The position numbers were made by a program, and so were the translations under genes. Below the pieces are notes generated by a model, which saw nothing but the letters and a program-made list of their open reading frames with translations, was not told the origin of the DNA and ran no database searches. Below are positions 1 to 8,095 of a stretch of DNA of 58,430 nt, one piece after another; position 1 is the first letter of the stretch, and every line of letters begins with the position of its first letter. The DNA comes from Alphaproteobacteria bacterium (GTDB lineage: Bacteria > Pseudomonadota > Alphaproteobacteria > Rhodobacterales > Rhodobacteraceae): positions 1 to 58,430 of the forward strand of contig JAUHWP010000006.1 in assembly GCA_030424645.1 (NCBI GenBank), given 5' to 3'.

Positions 1-96
1 GTCGAAGCCGTTGAAAGCCTGACCGCCCGTGGCAAGAAATCCCTGGCACGGGCCTTGGCAGGTCAGCGAGAGGAGTTGGGATATGGCAAAGACTGA
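1..96 (+). CDS. C-terminal tail of an ECF-type RNA polymerase sigma factor (partial)
   Basis: The first frame is open from base 1 to TGA at 94-96 and encodes about 31 residues ending in an Arg/Lys-rich tail (VEAVESLTARGKKSLARAL then a short end). Such tails follow sigma region 4 in small ECF sigma factors; only the end is visible, so the family call is an inference. It is supported by the two genes downstream, a small membrane protein and a periplasmic metal-sensor-like protein, which commonly follow an ECF sigma gene in Rhodobacteraceae. Its last 14 bases overlap the next gene, suggesting translational coupling. Confidence 0.5.
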   Translation, partial: VEAVESLTARGKKSLARALAGQREELGYGKD

Positions 97-550
97 CAGG
101 CGAAAGGCAGACAGGCAAAAGACAGACAGGCACATGTTGGACGACCACGAGCTGGAGGCGTTCTTCAAGGCCGCGCGGGTCGAGACCGCCGCCCCGTCCG
201 ACGCATTGATGGCCGCCATTCTTGACGATGCGGCCATGCAGCAGGCGCGTGCGGATGTGACTTCTGTGCCGCCGCCGGACGTTCTGTCGGTGTCAGGAAA
301 GGACCGCCGCGCGGGTGGGTTCTGGGCCGATCTGAGGGCAAGTGTCGGCGGATGGCCGGCGCTTGCGGGGATGGCAACGGCGACCATTGTCGGGGTTTGG
401 ATCGGCTTCGTCGCGCCGACCCGGCTTGAAGCGATCTCGGGCGGGTTGGTGCTGAGTGGTGATTATTCAGCGGCCGATGAAACCTATGCGCTGGAAGACC
501 TTGCCCCCGGGTATCTGGGAGCAGATGTTTTGATGGAGGATGAGGGATGA
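83..550 (+). CDS. small membrane-anchored protein of an ECF sigma operon (possible anti-sigma-like protein)
   Basis: 155 residues from ATG 83, which has a strong GAGAGGAG ribosome site at 68-75. The N-terminal 80 residues are hydrophilic and probably cytoplasmic; one hydrophobic segment lies near residues 91-111 (WPALAGMATATIVGVWIGF) and a short acidic tail follows outside. This layout, between a sigma factor and a periplasmic sensor, suits an anti-sigma factor, but no zinc-binding HxxxCxxC motif is present, so the role is inferred from position and topology. The first residues are a three-fold pentapeptide repeat (KTDRR, KADRQ, KTDRH). A second possible start is ATG 134, just after the repeat, but its ribosome site is weak. 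The stop overlaps the next start (ATGA, 547-550). Confidence 0.55.
   Translation: MAKTDRRKADRQKTDRHMLDDHELEAFFKAARVETAAPSDALMAAILDDAAMQQARADVTSVPPPDVLSVSGKDRRAGGFWADLRASVGGWPALAGMATATIVGVWIGFVAPTRLEAISGGLVLSGDYSAADETYALEDLAPGYLGADVLMEDEG
91..135 (+). repeat. three tandem 15-bp units at a gene junction
   Basis: Units at 91-105, 106-120 and 121-135 share the core (A/T)GACAGGC with few differences. The first unit contains the stop codon of the upstream sigma gene. In the downstream gene the units encode KTDRR-KADRQ-KTDRH. The repeat has probably expanded the N-terminus of the downstream protein. Confidence 0.6.
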
Positions 551-1059
551 GCAAACCCGACACACCACCGACCGATCCGCGTGTTGCAAGCCGGTCGAAA
601 TGGCCACGGATCGTGCTTGCTGTATCCCTGACCCTGAACCTGCTGGTGGTGGGGCTGGTGGTGGGGGCAAAATGGGGCGACCGCCGCGACCTTGGGTTTG
701 ACGCCCACGGTCCCAATCGCGGGGCGATCCGCGATCTGGGATTTGCCCCGCTGGCCAGTGCTTTGGACCGCACGGACCGCCGCCAGATCGGCAAGATCCT
801 GCGCGATCGCAGCGGCTCGTTCGCCGAGAACCGCACGGCGCTGGAGGCCGAGTTCCAAAGCATGTTGTCCGCGCTGCGCGCCAGGCCGTTCGACCCGGAT
901 GCGCTTTTGTCGACAATGACCCGGCAATCCGAGCGCTTGCGCCACCGCGGCGACCTGGCCCGGACCGTTCTGGTCGAACGTATCGGACAGATGAGCGCGG
1001 ACGAGCGCGCGGCGTTCGCCGATCGCATCGAGAAGTCGGTGCGCAAGCGCACACCCTAA
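547..1059 (+). CDS. periplasmic heavy-metal sensor/resistance-like protein
   Basis: 170 residues with an N-terminal uncleaved signal anchor near residues 22-42 (IVLAVSLTLNLLVVGLVVGA) and a mostly helical, charged periplasmic part. Helices of the type DRTDRRQIGKILRD and SADERAAFADRIE resemble the Metal_resist/Spy-CpxP-like family (CnrX, ZraP relatives), whose members sense metals or envelope stress and feed a sigma/anti-sigma pair. It overlaps the preceding membrane protein by 4 bases and is the last gene of the operon. The ligand cannot be predicted: the His/Met-rich metal motifs of CnrX are not seen. Confidence 0.6.
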   Translation: MSKPDTPPTDPRVASRSKWPRIVLAVSLTLNLLVVGLVVGAKWGDRRDLGFDAHGPNRGAIRDLGFAPLASALDRTDRRQIGKILRDRSGSFAENRTALEAEFQSMLSALRARPFDPDALLSTMTRQSERLRHRGDLARTVLVERIGQMSADERAAFADRIEKSVRKRTP

Positions 1060-1075
1060 CCCGAAGCGGTTCGGG
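1060..1075. terminator. hairpin between convergent genes
   Basis: A perfect stem CCCGAA-GCGG-TTCGGG lies directly after the stop at 1059, between convergent genes. There is no T-run, so it is at best a weak or factor-assisted terminator. Confidence 0.35.
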
Positions 1076-1107
1076 GCTGCCGGATCATGGCGTGAGTGCA
1101 AGGCGCA

Positions 1108-2493
1108 TCACGCCGCGTCCGAGATGAACGTCACCTGATTGCGCCCGTCGGCCTTGGCGCGATACAACGCCTGATCGGCAAATTGCAGCAGGTCCTGAGC
1201 GGAGCCCGCGCTTTCGCTGACATCGTCCGACACCACCACGCCGATCGACAATGTCACCGCGATACCGTCCGCCATCGCTCCGGCGGCAATCGGGCGGTCG
1301 CTGACAGCGCGTCGCAGCCGTTCTGCCATCGCTTCTGCCTGCTGGTGGGTGACGCCGGGCAGGGCGATCAGAAACTCTTCGCCGCCATATCGCGCCAGAA
1401 GATCCATGTCGCGCAGATTGTCCTTCAACCGCTTTGCCACTTCGACCAATACCTCGTCCCCGACGGGGTGGCCGAACGTGTCGTTGATGGCTTTGAACCG
1501 GTCAAGGTCAAGCACCATGATGGCAAATGACTGGCCTCTCGTTTGCGCCTCGCGCTCCAGCCGGTTCAGATAGCTTTGCGCGAAACGGCGATTGTGCAGG
1601 CCGGTCAGCGGGTCGCGCAACGCCAGCGCCAGATTGGTGTCGAACGTCTTGCGCAGGTCATCCCCTTCGAACTTCCGGGCCAGCAACCGTGTCAGGCGCA
1701 AGGCCAGTTCGCGCGCGTCGAAGCCGGGCCGCAGGACGGCATTTGCGCCCAGGTCCAGCGCCATCGAACTGGGGGACGGGGATTCGCCGCAATCCTGCAC
1801 CACGATGACCGCGTGACGCGTGGTCTGGCGCGACCTGAGCTCGCTGACCAGCCGCAGCCCGTCCGAGGGTTCGCCGAGCGTCGAGGCGATCACGAAGGCA
1901 TCGGGCACCGGTCCAGGGGCGCCCATATCTTCCAACGCCTGGGATTGGGTCATGATGTCGATACGGTGGCGTATCTCGGTGGCAAGGTGCATCCGCCACA
2001 GGATGCCGGTTTCGGCATCGGGGGCGATCAGCGCAACACGGGCATGGCGGGCGAACAGCGCGGGCGCTTCGGCACAGCCGAAATCGCGCGACAGGTCGCG
2101 GCGGCGCATGACTTCGTTGTCTGCGCCGCGCGCCCGGATCAGGTTGCGCACCATCGCCATCAGCGTGGCTTCGTTCAGCGGTTTGGAAAAGACGTCGTCG
2201 GCCCCCGCCATGATCGCCTCCAGCCGCGCGCGCTGGTCGTCCTGATCCGACACCATGATGATCGGAATCGTGCCGAGCACGGGATCGGCCTTCAGGTCGC
2301 GGCAGGTCGACAGGCTGCAATCGCCGCGCCCGCGCCCCAGGATGATCAGGTCGGGCCGGGTCGCGCGCGCCAGGGCGGCCACGTCGTCGCACCGATCCGT
2401 CTGAATGACCTCGTAACAGGCGACAGTCAGTTTGACCTTCAATACGATGCGATTGGTCGCAAGGTCATCCGCGATCAGGATTCTCTCACTCAT
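1108..2493 (-). CDS. pleD: PleD-type response regulator / diguanylate cyclase with degenerate receiver
   Basis: 461 residues in the order receiver (about 1-120), second degenerate receiver (about 150-270), GGDEF domain (about 285-455). The cyclase looks active: GGEEF is at 370-374 and an RxxD inhibitory site (RDMD, 361-364) lies five residues before it. PleD makes cyclic di-GMP from two GTP when phosphorylated. The first receiver keeps the acidic pair D9-D10 and the SKP lysine near 104, but the phospho-acceptor position reads LIILG, with Gly53 where PleD has Asp53, and the following loop is rewritten and about one residue short. It may therefore be uncoupled from phosphorylation. It is divergent from the DUF3572 gene. 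Confidence 0.85.
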   Translation of the reverse strand: MSERILIADDLATNRIVLKVKLTVACYEVIQTDRCDDVAALARATRPDLIILGRGRGDCSLSTCRDLKADPVLGTIPIIMVSDQDDQRARLEAIMAGADDVFSKPLNEATLMAMVRNLIRARGADNEVMRRRDLSRDFGCAEAPALFARHARVALIAPDAETGILWRMHLATEIRHRIDIMTQSQALEDMGAPGPVPDAFVIASTLGEPSDGLRLVSELRSRQTTRHAVIVVQDCGESPSPSSMALDLGANAVLRPGFDARELALRLTRLLARKFEGDDLRKTFDTNLALALRDPLTGLHNRRFAQSYLNRLEREAQTRGQSFAIMVLDLDRFKAINDTFGHPVGDEVLVEVAKRLKDNLRDMDLLARYGGEEFLIALPGVTHQQAEAMAERLRRAVSDRPIAAGAMADGIAVTLSIGVVVSDDVSESAGSAQDLLQFADQALYRAKADGRNQVTFISDAA

Positions 2494-2593
2494 ACCGTCA
2501 ATTCGCCCTTGTCATTGTGCTTGGTTAAAAGGTCTGTTCATATTGCTGCCAGATTGGTTAAGAAAACCTTTCCAATCGTTAAGGAGGATGGAA

Positions 2594-2872
2594 ATGACGC
2601 CGGAAAACGCCGAAACCACCGCGTTGCATGTGCTGGGATGGCTGATCGCGGACGAGGAGCTGTTGCCGGTTTTCATGGGGGCGACCGGGGTCGATCAGGA
2701 CGCCTTGCGCCAAAGCGCGGGGGATGCGGCCTTTCTGGGGTCAGTGCTGGATTTCCTGCTGATGGACGATGCCTGGGTGATCCGGGCGTGCGATGCGCTG
2801 AACCTGCCTTATGACCGTCTTTCGACCGCCCGGCAGGTGCTTCCGGGCGGGGCGCAGATAAACTGGACTTGA
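2594..2872 (+). CDS. DUF3572 family protein
   Basis: 92 residues from ATG 2594, chosen because AAGGAGG at 2581-2587 lies 6 bases upstream (an in-frame ATG at 2588 is too close to it). The sequence (MTPENAETTALHVLGWLIAD then an acidic helical protein with LDFLLMDDAWVIRACDA) matches the DUF3572 family of short alphaproteobacterial proteins usually found next to pleD, as here. It has no signal peptide or membrane segment and is probably cytosolic. Function is unknown; the divergent arrangement with pleD suggests co-regulation but nothing more can be shown. Confidence 0.7.
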   Translation: MTPENAETTALHVLGWLIADEELLPVFMGATGVDQDALRQSAGDAAFLGSVLDFLLMDDAWVIRACDALNLPYDRLSTARQVLPGGAQINWT

Positions 2873-2925
2873 TCTGAAAGACGATTTGTTTTCAATGCAA
2901 TGTGATTGCGACGGGAAGGTGATAC

Positions 2926-3621
2926 ATGGCTGTCGATGCGCTGCTTTTTGACAAGGACGGGACGTTGTTCCTGTTCGAGGCGACATGGGAAAGCTGGGCC
3001 CATGCGGTGCTGATGCGGCTGACCGAAGGCGATATTGATCGGGCGCGGGTGATCGGCGTCGATATCGGATACGATGTCGACAGCAAGAGCTTTCGGCCCG
3101 ACAGCGTGGTGATCGCCGGCACCCCGTCCGAGGTGGTGAATGAACTGCGCCGGCATGTTACCTGTTCAGACGAGGCGCTGGAAACACTTCTTAACGAAGA
3201 GGCTGCGATCGCCCCGCAGGTCGAGGCGGTCGCGCTGGCCCCCTATCTTGCGACGCTGCGCGCGCGCGGGCTGAAAATCGGGGTTGCCACGAACGATGCC
3301 GAAGCCCCCGCACGGGCGCATCTGGAGGCGGCCGGGGTGACGGGGTTGTTCGACTTCATCTCGGGTTATGATAGCGGTCACGGGGTGAAACCGGCGCCTG
3401 GCCCCTGCCTGGCTTTTGCGGCGGCAACCGGTCTGCCGCCGGATCGCGTGGCGATGGTGGGCGACAGCTTGCATGACCTTCGTGCCGGGCGCGCGGCGGG
3501 GATGAAAACCATCGCCGTGCTGACCGGAATGGCACGCGCGCACGAGCTTGCGCCCTTCGCCGACATCGTGCTGGACGATATCGGGCATATCCCGGCCTGG
3601 CTGGACAGTGTGTCGGGCTAG
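2926..3621 (+). CDS. HAD-superfamily phosphatase (phosphoglycolate-phosphatase-like)
   Basis: 231 residues. The HAD nucleophile motif is at the N-terminus (LLFDKDGTLF, nucleophile Asp9 and acid/base Asp11). Motif II is IGVATND, the motif III lysine is near GVKPAPGP, and motif IV is MVGDSLHDLRAGRAAG. A helical cap lies between motifs I and II. These features give a Mg-dependent phosphomonoesterase of the Gph/phosphoglycolate type; the true substrate cannot be told from sequence. GGGAAGG precedes the start. It stands 53 bases after DUF3572 on the same strand. Confidence 0.75.
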   Translation: MAVDALLFDKDGTLFLFEATWESWAHAVLMRLTEGDIDRARVIGVDIGYDVDSKSFRPDSVVIAGTPSEVVNELRRHVTCSDEALETLLNEEAAIAPQVEAVALAPYLATLRARGLKIGVATNDAEAPARAHLEAAGVTGLFDFISGYDSGHGVKPAPGPCLAFAAATGLPPDRVAMVGDSLHDLRAGRAAGMKTIAVLTGMARAHELAPFADIVLDDIGHIPAWLDSVSG

Positions 3622-3704
3622 GGGTGTATACCGCGCCCGGACGGTTGCGCATTTTCCTTTTGTTTACACTCCATCGCTAATGTCGCTCTGGGAAAGAGTG
3701 CATT

Positions 3705-4301
3705 ATGACGATTCATGGTTTGATATTCTGGTGTTTCGAAGGGTTCGTGGCCTTCACATACGGGGTCGGGCGATGGCGTGCCATCATGGCGCGGCTGGAC
3801 CTTGGGTATGACAGTTTCGAACCGCTGTTCCGCTATGATGCCGATCTGGCAGACCGGCTGGTTGTGGAAGCCGCCCGGCACCTGAACAAACCGCCCGACA
3901 CTCTGCTGGAAGATTTCGGCACGTTTCTTGTGACCGACAACCGGGTTGAACGGGTGCGGCGCTTGCTGCGCTTCGGCGGTGTGGATTACACGGATTTTCT
4001 TCATTCACTGGAAGACCTGCGTGGCCGTGCCCAGCTGGCTGTGCCGGATCTGGACCTGCCGGCGATTGAACTGGATGCGGTGACCGAAGATGAATTTCAC
4101 ATCACCTGTTACGACGTGGCGCATGGGGTCGGTTTTATCGTGCTGGGCGTCCTTCGGGCCTTGGCGGATGATTACGGTGCGCTGGCCTATCTGGAACATC
4201 AGGGCCGCGACGGCCAGGCGGAAACCATATCGGTTCGCTTGCTGGAAATGCGTCACGGAACGGGCCGCGCCTTTCACCTTGCCGGGGGGGAGGCGCCGTG
4301 A
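3705..4301 (+). CDS. H-NOX-like (haem NO-binding) domain protein with altered haem motifs
   Basis: 198 residues, a stand-alone H-NOX-like domain: the family start (MTIHGLIFWCFEGFV), GYDSFEPLFRYDADL, and the helix GGVDYTDFLHSLEDL are recognisable. H-NOX proteins bind haem through a proximal His and sense NO or O2, passing the signal to a partner kinase or cyclase. By eye the position of that His (usually SLDELH) reads SLEDLR, giving Arg106, and the propionate-binding YxSxR motif appears as YDVAH near 136-140. His100 is one and a half turns away and could be a shifted ligand. The gene is translationally coupled (GTGA overlap) to the cyclase downstream. It may bind haem differently or act without haem. 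Confidence 0.7.
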   Translation: MTIHGLIFWCFEGFVAFTYGVGRWRAIMARLDLGYDSFEPLFRYDADLADRLVVEAARHLNKPPDTLLEDFGTFLVTDNRVERVRRLLRFGGVDYTDFLHSLEDLRGRAQLAVPDLDLPAIELDAVTEDEFHITCYDVAHGVGFIVLGVLRALADDYGALAYLEHQGRDGQAETISVRLLEMRHGTGRAFHLAGGEAP

Positions 4302-5305
4302 CAGTGGCTGCAACGATCCCGATCGCACCGCACACGCTGGATCAGATGATGCCGATGCACCTGTTGCTGGACGGTGATGCCCGGATCAGCCATGCCGGTC
4401 CGACCCTGATCAAGGTGTTCGGGCGCCCGCTGGCCGGGCGCAGCGCGTTTTCGCTGTTCGAATTGCGGCGCCCCCGTGTCGTGCGGTCGATGGACGATGT
4501 GCGTGCGATGGGGGATGCGAAGGTCTATCTGCGGCTGAAGGATGGCTCGGGCACCACGATGGTGGGGGCGGTTGCCGTCCTGCCCGGTGGCGCCCAGGTG
4601 CTGATGAACCTGTCATTCGGCTATTCCGTGGTGGATGCCGTGGCGCGTTACAGGCTTGCAGGTTCGGATTTCGCCCCGACCGACCTGACCGTTGAAATGC
4701 TCTATCTGATGGAGGCGAAAACCGCCGCGATGGAGACAACCACGCAGCTGGCGCACCGGTTACATGACGAGAAGGCCGAGGCACAGGTTGAGGCGATGAC
4801 AGATGGGCTGACGGGGTTGCAGAACCGCCGGGCCTTCGACATCGGCCTTGGTCGGCATATCGCCCGTGGCGGGGTGTTCTCGCTGATGCATATCGACCTT
4901 GATTTCTTCAAGGCGGTCAATGACACGCAGGGCCATGCGGCGGGCGACGCGGTGTTGCGCGAAGTGGCCGCGGTGCTGACCGATGAAACGCGGGGGACCG
5001 ATATGGTCGCACGCATCGGCGGGGATGAATTCGTCATCCTGTTCGGACGGCTTGTCGATGGTGACATGCTGCACAGCATTGCGACGCGTATCATTGCCCG
5101 GCTTGAGCGTCCGATCCCCTTTGCGGGGCGGGAATGCCGCATTTCAGCCAGCATCGGCATTGCCCGCAGCACCGACCATGACCATGTGACGGCAGAGCGG
5201 ATCCTGTCCGATGCCGATCTGGCCCTTTACATGTCAAAAGACAGGGGGCGTGGCTGCCCGACGATGTTCCGCCCTGAATTTCGTCGCGGATCGCAACCGG
5301 GCTGA
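4298..5305 (+). CDS. HNOBA-GGDEF diguanylate cyclase, partner of the H-NOX-like protein
   Basis: 335 residues from GTG 4298, overlapping the preceding stop. The N-terminal part (about residues 15-130; MPMHLLLDGDARISHAGPTL, then FSLFELRRPRV) resembles the HNOBA domain, the usual docking partner of H-NOX. A short coiled linker (about 145-170) leads to a GGDEF domain with DGLTGLQNRRAF, the metal-binding LDFFKAVND, GGDEF at 241-245 and an RxxD inhibitory site (R232, D235). It should make cyclic di-GMP under control of the H-NOX-like protein, linking gas or redox sensing to biofilm or motility decisions; that link is inferred from domain pairing and gene coupling. Confidence 0.8.
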   Translation: MTVAATIPIAPHTLDQMMPMHLLLDGDARISHAGPTLIKVFGRPLAGRSAFSLFELRRPRVVRSMDDVRAMGDAKVYLRLKDGSGTTMVGAVAVLPGGAQVLMNLSFGYSVVDAVARYRLAGSDFAPTDLTVEMLYLMEAKTAAMETTTQLAHRLHDEKAEAQVEAMTDGLTGLQNRRAFDIGLGRHIARGGVFSLMHIDLDFFKAVNDTQGHAAGDAVLREVAAVLTDETRGTDMVARIGGDEFVILFGRLVDGDMLHSIATRIIARLERPIPFAGRECRISASIGIARSTDHDHVTAERILSDADLALYMSKDRGRGCPTMFRPEFRRGSQPG

Positions 5306-5324
5306 CGCAAGGGCACATGGTCCC

Positions 5325-5341
5325 GCGCCCCGGTCGGGCGC
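5325..5341 (+). terminator. possible weak terminator after the H-NOX/cyclase pair
   Basis: Stem GCGCCC / GGGCGC with loop CGGTC, followed by only three T. It lies 20 bases after the cyclase stop. Confidence 0.35.
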
Positions 5342-5467
5342 TTTGGTAGCATCTGCGCGAAGCGGTTCACGGCGCGCGGATGCAGGCCGGACGCGTTTGT
5401 GGGCAATCGTTCGGCTTTCAGACCTAAGTCTGTGTGCGCAACCGTCATCAGGTGCTAGACGTTGTCT

Positions 5468-6868
5468 ATGAAATGGATCGGCAACATCCGGCGCTGGCAA
5501 AGCCTTCCCCTTCCCGGACAGTTCCTGCTTGCCGGGGCGGTCGTGATGATCGGCGCGATGGTGTTCGTCGGCAACTGGATTTCGCAGCGCATCGAAGACG
5601 CGGTGGTCCAGAATTCGGCAACATCCGCGGCCCTGTTCATGGAAAGCTTCATATCGCCGCTGAGCCAGGAACTGGCCGAGACCGACACCCTGTCTGCGCC
5701 GGCGCGGCAGGCGCTGGCCGAGATATTCGACGGAACCACCATCGGCGAACGGGTGGTTTCCTATAAGATCTGGCTTGACGGCGGCCGTGTGGTCCATGCT
5801 TCGGATGCCGCGCTGATCGGTCAGGTGTTCGAGCCTTCGGACGACCTGCGCCGCGCATGGAACGGTGAAATCGCCGCGTCCTACGAGGATCTGAATGATC
5901 TTGAAAATGCGGCCGAAGCTGCGCTTGGTGTGCCGCTTCTGGAAGTCTACAGCCCGATCCGGCAGGTCTGGACCGGCGATGTCATTGCGGTTGCCGAGTT
6001 TTACGAGGTTGCCGATCAACTGGCGGCCGATATCACCGATGCCCGGCGGACCAGTTGGCTGATCGTGGCCGGGACGTTTCTGGGCAGCGGTTTGCTTTTG
6101 TTCGGGATCGTGCAGGCGGGCGGGCGTACGATCCGGTTGCAGCGCATGGAACTGACCGAGCAACTGGCCAGGACGGAAACGATATCGGCCCAGAATGCGA
6201 TGCTGCGCCGCCGCGTGGTGGCGGCGTCATCGCGCGCCATCGCCCAGACCGAACAGGCCATCCGGCGGATCGGATCGGACCTGCATGACGGGCCTGCGCA
6301 GTATTTGTCGCTTGCCTCGCTTCGGCTTGATGGGGCGCTGCGCGATCCGAAAGGTGCGGAACGGGATGCCACGCTGGTCAGGGAATCGCTCGACAAGGCG
6401 CTTGAGGAGTTGCGGATCATATCGCGCGGGCTGGCGCTGCCGGACATTGAAACCCTGGATGTTCAGGCACTGGTTGACCGGGCGGTTCACGATCACCATC
6501 GCCAAACCGGTCTGGACATCGCGACCGACCTGCGGGTCGATGGGGATATCCCGATAAACTATGCGCAGAAACTGTGCATTTTCAGGTTCCTGCAAGAGGC
6601 GCTGTCCAATGCCAGCCGCCACGCCGATGTGGACGAGGCCGTGGTGACGGCCCGGTCCGACGGGCAGGGGATCACCGTCACCGTGGCCGATCAGGGTGCC
6701 GGGTTCGATCAAACCGAAACCCGGCAGATGCGGCCCGACGGGGGGCAGGGTTTGCTTGGGCTGCGTGACCGCGCCGAAAGCATCGGCGGAACCCTGGCCA
6801 TCGCCTCGACCACCGGCGGCGGCACGACCTTGAAACTGACCCTGCCATACGAAGAGGCAACGCCATGA
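5468..6868 (+). CDS. two-component sensor histidine kinase, NarX/DegS class (HisKA_3)
   Basis: 466 residues from ATG 5468 (a TTG two codons upstream is in frame; neither has a clear ribosome site). Membrane segments near residues 18-37 and 197-221 flank a periplasmic sensor domain of about 160 residues with no recognised fold. A coiled linker follows, then the HisKA_3 box with the phospho-acceptor His273 (SDLHDGPAQYL) and a HATPase_c domain (QEALSNASRHA, VADQGAGF, GLLGLRDRAESIGG). It overlaps the next gene by 4 bases and surely phosphorylates that regulator. The signal is unknown. Confidence 0.85.
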   Translation: MKWIGNIRRWQSLPLPGQFLLAGAVVMIGAMVFVGNWISQRIEDAVVQNSATSAALFMESFISPLSQELAETDTLSAPARQALAEIFDGTTIGERVVSYKIWLDGGRVVHASDAALIGQVFEPSDDLRRAWNGEIAASYEDLNDLENAAEAALGVPLLEVYSPIRQVWTGDVIAVAEFYEVADQLAADITDARRTSWLIVAGTFLGSGLLLFGIVQAGGRTIRLQRMELTEQLARTETISAQNAMLRRRVVAASSRAIAQTEQAIRRIGSDLHDGPAQYLSLASLRLDGALRDPKGAERDATLVRESLDKALEELRIISRGLALPDIETLDVQALVDRAVHDHHRQTGLDIATDLRVDGDIPINYAQKLCIFRFLQEALSNASRHADVDEAVVTARSDGQGITVTVADQGAGFDQTETRQMRPDGGQGLLGLRDRAESIGGTLAIASTTGGGTTLKLTLPYEEATP

Positions 6869-7509
6869 CCATACGCATCATTCTGGCCGACGATCACCCG
6901 ATATTCCGGGACGGGCTGGTCAGCAGCATTCAGGAAACCGGTGAATTCAAGGTCGTCGGTGTCGGCGGTTCGGCGGACGAGGCCGTGGCGCTGGCGCAGC
7001 AGCACCAACCCGACATCGCGCTTCTGGACCTGTCGATGCCGGGCAACGGGATCACGGCGGTGTCCCGCATTTCGGCTGTGGGCAGCGCCGGGGCCATCGC
7101 GATGCTGACGGTTTCCGAGGATGGCGCGGATGTGACGGCGGCCATGCAGGCCGGGGCGATGGGATATATCCTGAAAGGCGTATCAGCGGTCGAGCTGCGC
7201 GACGTGCTGTCAAAGCTGGCGGCTGGCGAGGCGCATGTCTCGCCCGGGCTGGCAGCGCAGATGTTGCGGATCATGCAGGACAAGTCCCGCAAGATCCCCG
7301 ATCCGATCGACGACCTGACCAAACGGGAAGAAGATATCCTGAAAGGTGTCGTGGCGGGGAAAAGCAACAAGGAAATCGGGCAGGACCTGAACATCCAGGA
7401 AAAGACCGTCAAGCACTACATGACCAGCATTCTCAGCAAGCTCCATGCGCGCAACCGGGTCGAGGCGGCGTTGATCGCGCAAAAGGCCTGGGGGCAGCCG
7501 GATTCATAG
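6865..7509 (+). CDS. NarL/LuxR-family response regulator
   Basis: 214 residues. The receiver has the acidic pair D9-D10, phospho-acceptor Asp55 (LLDLSMPG) and LKG lysine region. The C-terminal LuxR-type HTH lies at about 150-205 (LTKREEDILKGVVAGKSNKE, then IQEKTVKHYM). It is the DNA-binding partner of the kinase just upstream (ATGA overlap). The targets are unknown; the convergent gene for a secreted Asp/Arg-rich protein overlaps its end by 6 bases. Confidence 0.88.
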   Translation: MTIRIILADDHPIFRDGLVSSIQETGEFKVVGVGGSADEAVALAQQHQPDIALLDLSMPGNGITAVSRISAVGSAGAIAMLTVSEDGADVTAAMQAGAMGYILKGVSAVELRDVLSKLAAGEAHVSPGLAAQMLRIMQDKSRKIPDPIDDLTKREEDILKGVVAGKSNKEIGQDLNIQEKTVKHYMTSILSKLHARNRVEAALIAQKAWGQPDS

Positions 7510-7965
7510 GCCCGCGGCGGATTGCATCCGCTTCAGATCGGCAAAGGTGGCAACCCGGTCGGCCACCGTCCGACCCTGCGGGTCCAACAGCCGGTATCGA
7601 CCGTTGAAAATCCTTTCGTCCCAACCGTTTGCATATCGAAGATGCAGGTTTCCGGGTCGATCCGAGGTCCGGCCGGGGGCACGGCTGTCACGCTCGGTTT
7701 CGAAGCGGCGGTCGTCGTCATCGCGGCGGTCATCGTCGCGGTCATCGCGCCGGTCGTCATCGTCCCCGCCGCGGCGCCCGCTGCGGTCGTCATCGTCACG
7801 GTCGTCATCGTCACGATCATCGCCGCCGCGACCCCGACCGCGCCCCTTGTCGGCAAGGGCAACAGCGGCATCGACGCTGATCCCGCCATCGGTCCTGGCC
7901 AGGAATGTCACGGGGGACGGCACCAGAAATCCGGCAACGATCAGGATCTTGAGACATTTCATCAT
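7504..7965 (-). CDS. secreted protein with Asp/Arg-rich low-complexity segment
   Basis: 153 residues. A signal peptide is likely (KCLKILIVAGFLVPSPVTFL). Residues of about 40-95 are almost only D, R and G in short alternating blocks (DDRDDDDRDDDDR, DDRRDDRDDD). The last 50 residues form a small folded-looking module (NLHLRYANGWDERIFNGRY, then LLDPQGRTVADR) seen at the end of various alphaproteobacterial exported proteins. The mixed-charge stretch should be disordered and could bind metal ions or other polymers. No function is known. A second protein of the same style is encoded next door on the same strand. Confidence 0.6.
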   Translation of the reverse strand: MMKCLKILIVAGFLVPSPVTFLARTDGGISVDAAVALADKGRGRGRGGDDRDDDDRDDDDRSGRRGGDDDDRRDDRDDDRRDDDDRRFETERDSRAPGRTSDRPGNLHLRYANGWDERIFNGRYRLLDPQGRTVADRVATFADLKRMQSAAGL

Positions 7966-8095
7966 GCGGGTCCCACCACTTCCTTTCTGCGCGTTTTCCG
8001 GCAGGATACCCCGCCCACTTTAACGGTGAGGGCGGGGCAGGGCATCGGACGTTGGTCTGGCCTTCACGGGGTGGCGTGGAAGTCGGATCGCCCGT

